In this document: positions 34,066 to 42,027 of the stretch, in pieces | Layout of the letters: the number at the start of each line of letters is the position of its first letter | Position numbering within the stretch: the first letter of the stretch is position 1 | Made by a program: the position numbers and the translations under genes | The notes under the pieces: model-generated | What the model saw: the letters and a program-made list of their open reading frames with translations, nothing else | Told to the model about the DNA's origin: nothing | Database searches by the model: none | NCBI RefSeq assembly: GCF_040544555.1 | Contig: NZ_JBEPKD010000002.1 | Location: forward strand, 62,001 to 126,000 | From: Halalkalibacter oceani | GTDB lineage: Bacteria > Bacillota > Bacilli > Bacillales > Bacillaceae_D | Direction of reading: 5' to 3' | DNA: 64,000 nt

Positions 34066-34226
34066 GGATGGGCAAAAAGGTTGTTTTTACCATTTTGCCC
34101 ATCCTCTAAGCAATGAGCGGAGCCGCCACGATCTTTTAAAGTCCGTTATGAGTGGGTTTCTCATAACGGACTTGTGGCGAGCGAAGCCATTGCTACTGTA
34201 TGCTACCGAGTTTTGTCTAAGCTCGG
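34064..34226 (+). repeat. Full-length composite repeat (copy 6), terminator plus second hairpin
   Basis: Terminator hairpin GAGGATGGGC / GCCCATCCTC with core AAAAGGT..ACCATTTTG starts on the fdhD stop codon. Then CTAAGCAATGAGCGGAGCC, a GCCGCCAC/GTGGCG outer stem and an inner perfect stem TCCGTTATGAG / CTCATAACGGA (34142-34170), then GCGAAGCCATTGCTA and GTTTTGTCT. Modules and order are the same as in the inverted copy at 14774-14936. Confidence 0.72.
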
Positions 34227-34292
34227 TAAGCGTCCTGCGAGCCGTTATATTCTTTTTATGAAATCCACTTAAACTAAAGGAGGAACCGACAA

Positions 34293-34520
34293 ATGAGTTC
34301 ATGTAAACTGGATCACCCGCCAGAAGATGTGCGAAAAAAACTGGAAGCGCAAAAGCCGTTTTTGCCAAACGAGCTTTATCAGCAAAGCGCCGCCTTTCTC
34401 GCCGCAGAACCAACCCAGCCTGAGTTGAATGAACTGTTTCATCTCTTAAAAAAATACGACCTCGCTTCGGCTGAGGAGCAGCAGGAGCGGAATGAAAAGC
34501 TGGAGAAGCTTGTTTCTTAA
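34293..34520 (+). CDS. Small hypothetical protein
   Basis: A 75-aa hydrophilic, helical protein beginning MSSCKLDHPPEDVRKKLEAQ and ending in an acidic helix (SAEEQQERNEKLEKLVS). No signal, membrane segment or known motif; one Cys near the N-terminus. ATG 34293 has AAAGGAGGAACC upstream, a very strong site, so it is likely expressed. It stands alone between the repeat after fdhD and a terminator. Family not recognised. Confidence 0.6.
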   Translation: MSSCKLDHPPEDVRKKLEAQKPFLPNELYQQSAAFLAAEPTQPELNELFHLLKKYDLASAEEQQERNEKLEKLVS

Positions 34521-34579
34521 GGCCTGAACAGAAGCTGGATTTAAGGTAAGATGACATATCCAGCAGCGCCTCTGCACAA

Positions 34580-34621
34580 AGCCCGTGTCATTAGGTGAAA
34601 ATCAACCTTTTGACACGGGCT
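34580..34621. terminator. Dispersed terminator hairpin, copy 7 (convergent ends)
   Basis: Stem AGCCCGTGTCA / TGACACGGGCT around core AGGTG...CAACCTTTTG, with TCTTTT after it. It serves the small gene on the left and mobB on the right. Confidence 0.78.
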
Positions 34622-34624
34622 CTT

Positions 34625-35146
34625 TTATGTTGGCAGAACGAAATGAATGAATGAAGCGAGCTGTCGATCCGCCTCTTCCAGCGAAAAAACAGGATATGGC
34701 TTTGGCCCAAGCTGCAATCGTTGCCACGTAATGACCGCCTGGACATTCGTCAGCTCCTGTACTAGCTCCAGATCCTCTTCGCCCCGAAGCAGAACAAGTT
34801 TTGGATAAGGGGCTTTTTTGTAGCCTTCCACGACAATCAAATCGGGGGAAAACTGCTCGTAAAGAGCGAGAATCCCGTCCAGAGACCAGCTTTGTTTCTG
34901 GATATGAAGTTGCAGGGAGCCGCCGCCTTCCACTGCCGTAATCGCTGCACCCGCCTGCCTGTGCCGCTCACTATCCTTCAGGCCGGCTTCTGGTTTTTGC
35001 GGCGTATTGTGGCCGTGATGCTTAATCGTTGCTACGTCCAACCCAAGTTCAATTCCTGTTTTGATTAGCTTTTCCGCGAGAGTCGTCTTGCCGCTATTTT
35101 GAAAGCCGACTACTTGTAAGATCGGACGATGTCGTTCCACGGCCAT
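34625..35146 (-). CDS. mobB: Molybdopterin-guanine dinucleotide biosynthesis protein MobB
   Basis: A 173-aa GTP-binding protein that helps MobA form the molybdopterin guanine dinucleotide cofactor. P-loop QVVGFQNSGKTTLAEKLI lies at about residues 11-28, and the family pattern ATIKHHGHN...KDSERHRQAGA and DLIVVEGYKKAPYPKLVLLR is present. It overlaps the moeA end by 37 bp, so the two are coupled. Start ATG 35146 is preferred; GTG 35140 is possible. Confidence 0.92.
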   Translation of the reverse strand: MAVERHRPILQVVGFQNSGKTTLAEKLIKTGIELGLDVATIKHHGHNTPQKPEAGLKDSERHRQAGAAITAVEGGGSLQLHIQKQSWSLDGILALYEQFSPDLIVVEGYKKAPYPKLVLLRGEEDLELVQELTNVQAVITWQRLQLGPKPYPVFSLEEADRQLASFIHFVLPT

Positions 35147-36390
35147 TCACTCCCCTCGTCGTCTTCGAGTAACAGCACATCGACAACCATCCCTTTTTCG
35201 TATCCGCGTGTCCCGCTCGGAAGCACAATGAAGCAATCGGTTTCCCCCAACGAACTGACAATCCCTGATTTGTCTTTGCCGGAAGGAGCCGCGAACAGTT
35301 TTTCCGCCTGATGGGACAGCCGGGCGCGGACAAAGCGCATAAACGGGTTCGGCTTTGGAAAATCAGTACCGAGCACCGCCTGAACTTTGCGTAAATGAAG
35401 CTTGTCAGCTAATAATGCTTTGCGGATCATCGGCCGGACAAAGAGCTCAAAGCCGACATAGCAGGCAGACGGATTGCCCGACAGTCCGAAAATCAGCTTT
35501 TCTCCAACCGTCGCCGCCGTTGTCACACTTCCCGGTCTCATCCCGACCTTGTTAAATAGCACGGATGCTTTAACTTCCTGCAAAATCGCCGGCACATAAT
35601 CGTAATCGCCGACCGACACACCACCGGAGATGACGAGGAAATCAACCTCAGTCAGCGCCTGCTTTACCGCTTTCAAACAGGCTTCAAACTCATCATCAAG
35701 CTTGCCGAAATACACCGCCTTTCCACCGGCCCGTTCGATTTGGGCGATCAGCATATAGGCATTGGAGTTACGGATTTTTCCCGGAGCAAGAGGCTCGTCG
35801 ACATCGACCAGTTCACTTCCTGTCGCCAAAATGCCGATGAGCGGTTTCACGGCAACCTTAACATGCCTGTAGCCAAAAGTCGCAAGCAAAGCGACAGCGC
35901 CCGGATTGATCGTCATCCCTCGTCTGACGAGCACCGTCCCTTTCTTCGTGTCTTCCCCCTGCCGGGAAATATTGGCGCCTTGCGGGAATGCGCGCTTAAT
36001 CTCGATTTCGTCCCGGCTTATTTCCTTCGTCAGCTCGAGCATCACGACGGCGTCGCAGCCGGCGGGAATCGGTGCTCCGGTCATAATTCGCACGGCTTGA
36101 AGCGGTTTCACTTCTCCTGTAAAAAGCGAACCGGCGCCAATTTCACCAACCACTTTGAAACGAACCGGCTCGTCCTGGCTCGCATTTTGCGTGTCCGCGG
36201 CCCGCACGGCAAAGCCGTCATAAGGTGAGCGATCAAAGGCAGGCACATCGTGAGAAGCGTAAATATCTTCAGCCAGAATTCTGCCGAAGGACTGTTCAAG
36301 CGGAATTAACTCTGTTTTTCCAGACACATTCTGCGTGCTCAGGCGATGCACAGCCTCCCCTACCGGGACCGGTGTTCTCTTTTCAACCAT
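35110..36390 (-). CDS. moeA: Molybdopterin molybdenumtransferase MoeA
   Basis: The 426-aa enzyme inserts molybdate into adenylylated molybdopterin. Domain landmarks: VPAFDRSPYDGFAVRAADT (molybdate site), VRIMTGAPIPAGCDAVVM, VGILATGSELVDVDEPLAPGKIRNSNAYMLIAQI, the MogA-like FLVISGGVSVGDYDYVP and FGLSGNPSACYVGFELFVRP. Length fits the family. Start ATG 36390 gives MVEKRTPVPVGEAV with GGAG eight bases upstream. With mobB and fdhD it supports the molybdenum enzyme at 28659. Confidence 0.94.
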   Translation of the reverse strand: MVEKRTPVPVGEAVHRLSTQNVSGKTELIPLEQSFGRILAEDIYASHDVPAFDRSPYDGFAVRAADTQNASQDEPVRFKVVGEIGAGSLFTGEVKPLQAVRIMTGAPIPAGCDAVVMLELTKEISRDEIEIKRAFPQGANISRQGEDTKKGTVLVRRGMTINPGAVALLATFGYRHVKVAVKPLIGILATGSELVDVDEPLAPGKIRNSNAYMLIAQIERAGGKAVYFGKLDDEFEACLKAVKQALTEVDFLVISGGVSVGDYDYVPAILQEVKASVLFNKVGMRPGSVTTAATVGEKLIFGLSGNPSACYVGFELFVRPMIRKALLADKLHLRKVQAVLGTDFPKPNPFMRFVRARLSHQAEKLFAAPSGKDKSGIVSSLGETDCFIVLPSGTRGYEKGMVVDVLLLEDDEGSEWPWNDIVRSYK

Positions 36391-36654
36391 CATGCTCACT
36401 CCGTCCTTTATGTATTGAAAATTGCTAGCTCTATAATTTCATAGATGAACAAGACAATGCAAGGACAATCTCTCGGCAGTCTCTCAATTGTAGCAATCTT
36501 TACTGGAATTAGGTAGAATGGAAATTGGATCTGTTACCCGGTTCGCGATTGTCAGAAAGTGTCGAAGTTTTTCATTGGAGACAATCTGAAGCGGCTCTAT
36601 TTCACAGGGCTGTGTAACTGGCAGAGCCACTATCATAGAAAGGATTTGACCGCT

Positions 36655-37389
36655 ATGACAAGACGTAACCTGAAGGGAACCGTTCATGACCATGTGATCA
36701 AAAGCCGGGAATTGCAGGAAGACATCCCTCTGCTTGTGTACACCCCTCCCGAGTTTACACCTTTGAATACATATGACGTCCTGATCTGTCAGGATGGCAA
36801 CGACTATTTCCAATTGGGGCGAATCCCCCGCCAGGTTGAGTCCTTAATTGAAGAAGCAGACATCCGCGAAACGATTGTCGTCGGGATTCCATATCCTTCT
36901 GTCGATGAACGGCGCAGGCGCTACCATCCACAAGGAGAGAAAACAGATGCGTATATCCGTTTTCTCGCTCATGAGCTATTGCCGTTTCTCGATCAGCACT
37001 ATCCAACCCATCAGCTTGCCTCAGCACGGACCCTTGCCGGGGATTCTCTTGCGGCAACCGTCTCGTTAATGACCGCCTTACTGTACCCGAGCCTGTTCGG
37101 GCAGGTGATGATGCACTCGCCTTATGTCGATGAACGCGTGCTTGCGGCGGTTGAGAACTATAACAAACCGACAGAACTGGCGATTTATCACGTGATCGGT
37201 CTGGAAGAAACAGCCGTAAAAACGACCGACGGACAAACGCTTGACTTTTTAGAACCGAACCGCCGGCTTCACCAGGCATTGCAGGAAAAACGATTTTCTT
37301 ATTTTTACGAAGAGTTTGATGGGGATCATACGTGGAAATATTGGCAAAAAGATTTGCCACGGGGACTTATGACTCTTTTACCCTACTAA
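36655..37389 (+). CDS. yjcH: Enterochelin esterase-like alpha/beta hydrolase (YjcH family)
   Basis: A 244-aa hydrolase. The nucleophile elbow is TLAGDSLAATVS (GxSxx, Ser ~130 in GDS), and a late D/H pair (EEFDGDHTWKYW) would supply the rest of the triad. The N-terminal YTPPEFTPLNTYDVLICQDGNDYFQLGR segment is typical of the esterase D/enterochelin esterase group. Start ATG 36655 follows GAAAGGA; the upstream in-frame ORF is not coding. It precedes a GNAT gene as in the B. subtilis yjcF-yjcH neighbourhood. Substrate unknown. Confidence 0.82.
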   Translation: MTRRNLKGTVHDHVIKSRELQEDIPLLVYTPPEFTPLNTYDVLICQDGNDYFQLGRIPRQVESLIEEADIRETIVVGIPYPSVDERRRRYHPQGEKTDAYIRFLAHELLPFLDQHYPTHQLASARTLAGDSLAATVSLMTALLYPSLFGQVMMHSPYVDERVLAAVENYNKPTELAIYHVIGLEETAVKTTDGQTLDFLEPNRRLHQALQEKRFSYFYEEFDGDHTWKYWQKDLPRGLMTLLPY

Positions 37390-37431
37390 CAAAGTTTTGG
37401 AACCATCTCATCTCAGAAAGGAATTGGAACA

Positions 37432-37854
37432 ATGCAAGTGATTAAAGTCGAAACAAAGCAGCAATTAGACGATGCATTCCATATTCGTACCGAAGTTTTC
37501 GTCAAAGAACAAAAGGTGCCAATGGAAGAAGAAATTGATCAATACGAAGAGGAAGCAACCCATTTCGTCGTCTATGACGACGAGCAGCCCGTCGGCGCAG
37601 GCCGTTTACGCTTCGTGGACGGGTATGGCAAAGTGGAACGAATTTGTATCGCCGAATCAGTACGGGGCAAAGGAGTCGGCCGCCTCCTGATGGAAAAGAT
37701 CGAAGCAACCGCACGGGGTGAAGGAGCCGAGAAAATGAAGCTCAACGCCCAGCGCCAGGCAGAGCGTTTTTACGAAAAGCTCGGCTATGAAACGGTCTCG
37801 GGTGAATTTCTTGATGCCGGCATCCCGCATGTTACGATGGTGAAGGTGTTTTAA
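37432..37854 (+). CDS. yjcF: GNAT N-acetyltransferase (YjcF family)
   Basis: A 140-aa acetyltransferase. AFHIRTEVFVKEQKVPMEEEIDQYEEEATHFVVYDDEQPVGAGRLRF is the YjcF/ElaA-type start, and the acetyl-CoA motif A is RICIAESVRGKGVGRLLMEKIE with R/QxxGxG at RGKGVG (~residues 78-83). The C-terminus HVTMVKVF completes the fold. Substrate unknown. ATG 37432 has AGAAAGGA upstream. It lies 42 bp after yjcH. Confidence 0.88.
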   Translation: MQVIKVETKQQLDDAFHIRTEVFVKEQKVPMEEEIDQYEEEATHFVVYDDEQPVGAGRLRFVDGYGKVERICIAESVRGKGVGRLLMEKIEATARGEGAEKMKLNAQRQAERFYEKLGYETVSGEFLDAGIPHVTMVKVF

Positions 37855-37896
37855 AGAAAAAGAAATAGCAGCCTTCCGTTGAAGAGGCGCTGAGAC

Positions 37897-37938
37897 AAAG
37901 GCTTCACTCACTACATGCCCGTTGTGAGTGAAGCCTTT
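37897..37938. terminator. Strong terminator between yjcF and the chemoreceptor gene
   Basis: Perfect 15-bp stem AAAGGCTTCACTCAC / GTGAGTGAAGCCTTT between two convergent genes. GCGAAGCC just downstream is a remnant of the dispersed repeat's tail. Confidence 0.75.
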
Positions 37939-38019
37939 CGTCAGTATTTAAGTTTCAAGCGCGAAGCCGGCTTCCAAAGGATCGCTCGGCGCGGGCGAAC
38001 TTGCCGAGCTTCACCTGCG

Positions 38020-40755
38020 TTATGTGCGGAAAGACGTCACCGTTTGTTGCAGCTTCTCGGCGATCCGGTACAAGGTGTTCGCGCTTGTCGCGATTTCTTT
38101 GATCGTCACGCGTTGCCGCCCGGCATTTTCAGCAACCTGGACAAAGGAAGCGGATGCCTGTTCAGCATGGGTAACTTGATGCTCAGTCACAAGCAACACC
38201 TGGTCGGTTCCTGCCGACATTTCTTCAAAGGTAGCAGAGGCGTCTTCGATTTGCTGCGAGACTGAGCGAATCGAGGAGGAAATCGAATCAAACATCTCCC
38301 CTGCCTCGTTTACCGAAGCGACCGTTTCCTCTACTCCTTTATTAAGAACTTCCGCCACTTTTTCCGTATTCGTTCGTAGTAACATAATTAAATCATCAAT
38401 CCGTTCCGCGGAAGTTTTCGACGTTTCGGCCAAGTTGCGAATTTCTTTGGCAATGACGGAAAACCCCCGTCCTTTTTCACCGGCGCGACTCGCTTCGATC
38501 CCGGCATTTAACGCTAAAATATTCGTCTGCTCCGAAATTTGATTAATTCCAGCGACAATTTCACTAATTTCTCCGGCTCTGTTTCGCATCGTCGTCACAA
38601 GCTCATTTAAGTCATCTGTCGCGCGGTTGACCTCATTGACCTGCTCGGTTGCGCGAGAAATGATTTTATGTCCTGAATCTGCCAAACTGGCACTTGCATT
38701 CGAGCTATGATTCACCTCACTGAGCAGATTGGCGTTCCGGTGAATGCCTGAAGCTATTTCCTTGATCGTAATCGCCGTTTCCTTCGCGCCAGTTTGCTGC
38801 TCCTTCGCCTGCTCCGCTGTGCTGCTGATGATCATGTCAATGTCGAGTGCTGCCTCCATTGTTGAAGTGGCTTCCTTTGATAAACGATGCGATTCGGCTG
38901 TCAGCTTCTCCGACGCTTCGGCAATTTGTTTGATCATCTCTTTTAGATGAGCGGTCATCCTGTTCACTGCACTTGCCAGTTCCCCGACTTCTGCCGCGTC
39001 TGAAACCGATAATGGGTTGGCATCTAAATTGCCGTTGGAGACATTGTTCATATAGCGGAGCAGCTTTTCAAGGGAACGGCTCATTCGTTTATCGTGAGTA
39101 ACAGCGAGATAGCCGGCGATGAGCGCTGTAAGGAGGAACAGCAGCAAAAGAAAAATAGTTGTTACAGACTGAATCGTCTTGCCACTGTCCGGCTGCCCTT
39201 GAAGCTCAAGGATCAACGTATCAATCGCTGAGGATAATTCTGCCGCAGCAGGCCTGATCGACTCACTGTTGACAGTAGCCTGCCCGAGTAAAGCCGCAAC
39301 GCTTTCTGCCTCGTCCTTTATCGCCTGAAGCAATGCTGGCTGTTCACTCGCCGCTTTCTCCACTAAAGCGATTTGCTCAAGCAATTCTTCCACCTCGTTC
39401 ATCACCGTTCCCCCTCCTGCCGGCAAACCAAGCGAAAGCGCTTCAAGCCTCGTTGCACTTTGCTGCAGCTGATAGCCTGCTGTCAGCGCCGAATAGGATG
39501 TTTCATGCGCGCTGTTCATCCGATTCATTCCCACAATCGAAGCGAGCGAAGAAAGGAGCAGCGCGGCAATCAGCGCGAAGCTTAGAGTCAGCCATGCTGA
39601 GCTCATTTTTCTTTTCTTCTCCCGGGTGGCGGCCTCCTGATCACTGTTTGCCCAGGCATAGCTTTTTAAATAGGGGTCAGGCGCAATCGCTTCTTCTGTC
39701 CGCCACAGCTCGCGGATCATTCCGTCACGATTAATCTCGCCAACACGTGCTTTTTTATAAATGTGCTGTGTGTTTCGGTCAACAGACACCGTCCCTTCCG
39801 GAGCTGCCAAATCGATTTCACCGGCGATGCTGCGCAAAGCGTTTGTTTCCGTCGTTCCAGCTTTCTCTACCATTTTCGCCCATAAGTGAACGGCGACATA
39901 GCCGGCCTCGATTGGATCGGAAGTGACGCGGTCTTTTCCGTACGCGGCTTTATATTTTTTGACAAATGCTCTGTTTTCCGCTGTATTCACCGTCTGAAAA
40001 TAATTCCACGCCGTTAAGTGGCCGGCTACTAACGGCGGTCCGATGCTGCGAATTTCTTCCTCCGCGACGCTGACGGATAAAACAGGAATATCATCCGGAG
40101 TAATGCCGGCTTCTTTCAGCTGTTTAAAAAAAGCAAGATTGCTGTCGCCGTTCAGCATATTGTAAATCACATCAGGACGCTTCGCTTTGATGTCCTTAAC
40201 AATTTGCTGAAATTCCGTATGACCGAGCGGCGTATATTCTTCCTGCACAAGCTCACCGTCAAAGGCCGCAAGCTGTTTCTTGATAATCGTGCTTGCGGTT
40301 TGGGGAAAGATGTAGTCGGAGCCGACAATAAAAAAACGCCTTCCTTTGTTTTCTAATAACCACGTAACCGAAGGAATGATCTGTTGATTGGTTGTCGCTC
40401 CGATGTAAAAAATGTTCGGTGACATTTCCATCCCTTCATATTGAATTGGGTAAAACAGCAGACCATTCAATTCTTCAAAAACGGGAAGCATCATTTTGCG
40501 GCTGATCGATGTCCATCCACCAAAAACGACGGAAACCTGGTCCCGCTCCAACAGCTTTCGTGCTTTTGCGGCAAAGGTCGGCGCATCAGAAGCGCCGTCT
40601 TCTATCACTACTTCCAGCCGCTTATTCAGCAAGCCACCGGCGGCATTAATTTCTTCAATCGCAAGCATTTCAGCATCCTTCACTGGTGTCTCACTACCTG
40701 CCATCGTCCCGCTAAGCGAGTGTAAGATTCCTATTTTTATCGTATCACCAGCCAT
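38020..40755 (-). CDS. Chemoreceptor with N-terminal UrtA/AmiC-like ligand domain
   Basis: A 911-aa protein joining four parts: residues 5-375, a periplasmic-binding-protein fold of the urea/amide type (GILHSLSGTMAGSE, FGGWTSISRKMMLPVFEE, FYIGATTNQQ, WNYFQ); TM1 386-410; an outer helical domain 411-530; TM2 532-554, HAMP and a methyl-accepting signalling domain to the end with the conserved tip EQTNILALNAGIEASRAGEKGRGFSVIA. No signal peptide precedes the ligand domain, and KKRK sits just before TM1, so the ligand domain should be inside the cell. Probably senses a urea- or amide-like molecule for chemotaxis. Start ATG 40755 follows AAGGAGGGGG. Confidence 0.88.
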   Translation of the reverse strand: MAGDTIKIGILHSLSGTMAGSETPVKDAEMLAIEEINAAGGLLNKRLEVVIEDGASDAPTFAAKARKLLERDQVSVVFGGWTSISRKMMLPVFEELNGLLFYPIQYEGMEMSPNIFYIGATTNQQIIPSVTWLLENKGRRFFIVGSDYIFPQTASTIIKKQLAAFDGELVQEEYTPLGHTEFQQIVKDIKAKRPDVIYNMLNGDSNLAFFKQLKEAGITPDDIPVLSVSVAEEEIRSIGPPLVAGHLTAWNYFQTVNTAENRAFVKKYKAAYGKDRVTSDPIEAGYVAVHLWAKMVEKAGTTETNALRSIAGEIDLAAPEGTVSVDRNTQHIYKKARVGEINRDGMIRELWRTEEAIAPDPYLKSYAWANSDQEAATREKKRKMSSAWLTLSFALIAALLLSSLASIVGMNRMNSAHETSYSALTAGYQLQQSATRLEALSLGLPAGGGTVMNEVEELLEQIALVEKAASEQPALLQAIKDEAESVAALLGQATVNSESIRPAAAELSSAIDTLILELQGQPDSGKTIQSVTTIFLLLLFLLTALIAGYLAVTHDKRMSRSLEKLLRYMNNVSNGNLDANPLSVSDAAEVGELASAVNRMTAHLKEMIKQIAEASEKLTAESHRLSKEATSTMEAALDIDMIISSTAEQAKEQQTGAKETAITIKEIASGIHRNANLLSEVNHSSNASASLADSGHKIISRATEQVNEVNRATDDLNELVTTMRNRAGEISEIVAGINQISEQTNILALNAGIEASRAGEKGRGFSVIAKEIRNLAETSKTSAERIDDLIMLLRTNTEKVAEVLNKGVEETVASVNEAGEMFDSISSSIRSVSQQIEDASATFEEMSAGTDQVLLVTEHQVTHAEQASASFVQVAENAGRQRVTIKEIATSANTLYRIAEKLQQTVTSFRT

Positions 40756-40991
40756 AAAGACCCCCTCCTTTTGTAATAAAGGTAACATAACCTAGTGCTT
40801 TTTATGGGTTTCATGTTAGATACGTTGACAACCGAAATGAGAAACCTCACGCTTCACAGAGGGGATCTCGTGATATGGCAGTAAGCAGCCAAGAAAACAG
40901 TCTTTTTTAAAATCACTTGGATAATAGCAGCATTTCTCCTGTATAGGCATATGATAGGGGGAGCAACTTTCAGAAAGGATGAACATGTAAG

Positions 40992-41813
40992 ATGACCTAC
41001 TCGGACGTTAGCGCTGAAAATCAATCCCATTTATCTTTGCTTTCCGCCTTAAGCAAAAAGGCTTCAACCATTGATTTATACAGGCGATTAGCTGCTTCCG
41101 CTCCTAATAAGGAGCATCAAAATGAAATTCTACGTTTGGTAGAAGATGATCATGCTCAGCTGCGTCACATGCTGACCCTGTATGTCAACATGAGCGGATG
41201 CCAGCCTATCTATGATGTGCCGATCATTCCTTTTCAAAGTTATCGAGAAGGTTTGCAAAAGGCTTATCAAACTATGGTGCCGACCTACGAGCATAATACT
41301 CATTCTTCACTTCGGCATTCTTCCTACAATGGCTTGTCGAATGAACAAGAAAATTTGGCACGAATTCGCTTTTTATATGAGGATGCTTTCAAGCGAATCA
41401 CCGACTTTGGACCGGATCCATTTGCGGTTCAAATTGAAGAAGCGACTAAACAAAATCAGACGTTCCGTACGGCGTTGTGGACGGGGAAACATTTGCAAAT
41501 TACGTTGATGAGTATTGAAGCAGGTGAGGACATCGGTTTAGAAATTCATCCGACACATGATCAATTTATCCGGTTGGAAGAAGGACAGGGGCTTATTCAA
41601 ATGGGGGAGCGCAAGGATCATCTACCCTTTCAGCAAACGATTTACGAAGATTATGCGACCGTAATCCCCGCTGGAATATGGCATAATTTAACGAACACAG
41701 GCGACAAACCACTAAAACTGTATTCCATTTACGCGCCACCTCAGCACCCTCACGGAACAATCCATGAAACGAAGGCGATCGCGATCGCTGCTGAGGACCA
41801 TCATCCTTACTAA
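40992..41813 (+). CDS. Ferritin-like/cupin two-domain protein
   Basis: A 273-aa protein. Residues ~10-130 form a helical domain with a ferritin-like pattern (DLYRRLAASAPNKEHQNEILRLVEDDHAQLRHML, and FLYEDAFKRITDF), holding E/H residues that could bind metal. Residues ~150-270 are a cupin: EIHPTHDQFIRLEEGQGLIQMG and PAGIWHNLTNTGDKPLKLYSIYAPPQH. It could be a metal-dependent sensor or enzyme; function not known. It is more AT-rich than its neighbours. Start ATG 40992 follows AGAAAGGATG. Confidence 0.75.
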   Translation: MTYSDVSAENQSHLSLLSALSKKASTIDLYRRLAASAPNKEHQNEILRLVEDDHAQLRHMLTLYVNMSGCQPIYDVPIIPFQSYREGLQKAYQTMVPTYEHNTHSSLRHSSYNGLSNEQENLARIRFLYEDAFKRITDFGPDPFAVQIEEATKQNQTFRTALWTGKHLQITLMSIEAGEDIGLEIHPTHDQFIRLEEGQGLIQMGERKDHLPFQQTIYEDYATVIPAGIWHNLTNTGDKPLKLYSIYAPPQHPHGTIHETKAIAIAAEDHHPY

Positions 41814-41833
41814 AGCAAAGGAACGGAAGAAGA

Positions 41834-41898
41834 GCTTGAGACAAAACTAGCTTAGAGGCTGGAGCAAAAGGGAAAAAAACCTTTTGTTCCAGCCTCTC
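41834..41898. terminator. Dispersed terminator hairpin, copy 8, with GACAAAACTAGCTT flank
   Basis: Stem AGAGGCTGGA / TCCAGCCTCT with core CAAAAGG...CCTTTTG. The TTGAGACAAAACTAGCTT motif that ends the full-length repeats directly abuts the hairpin, as if the ~110-bp middle were deleted. It separates the cupin gene and the PBP operon. Confidence 0.72.
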
Positions 41899-41903
41899 GA
41901 TTT

Positions 41904-41999
41904 TTATTTACAGGACGGCTTTGACAGAAGTCTGAAAACCATTTTTACGACGATTGTCAGCAGACTGATCAACAGCAGTTCTGAGAGGGCCACGGTCAT
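41904..41999 (-). CDS. Possible 31-aa hydrophobic peptide
   Basis: Downstream of the second PBP gene lies a short ORF (MTVALSELLLISLLTIVVKM start, basic end). One hydrophobic helix with a charged tail is the layout of type I toxins or small membrane peptides. GGAGACGAATG occurs upstream but is poorly spaced, and no antisense RNA gene is apparent. It may be chance. Confidence 0.25.
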   Translation of the reverse strand: MTVALSELLLISLLTIVVKMVFRLLSKPSCK

Positions 42000-42027
42000 A
42001 CTAAACATTCAGCATTCGTCTCCTTTC

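Noticed and set aside
36559..36654. Upstream extension of the YjcH-like gene
   Set aside because: No ribosome site or family match; GAAAGGA precedes ATG 36655.
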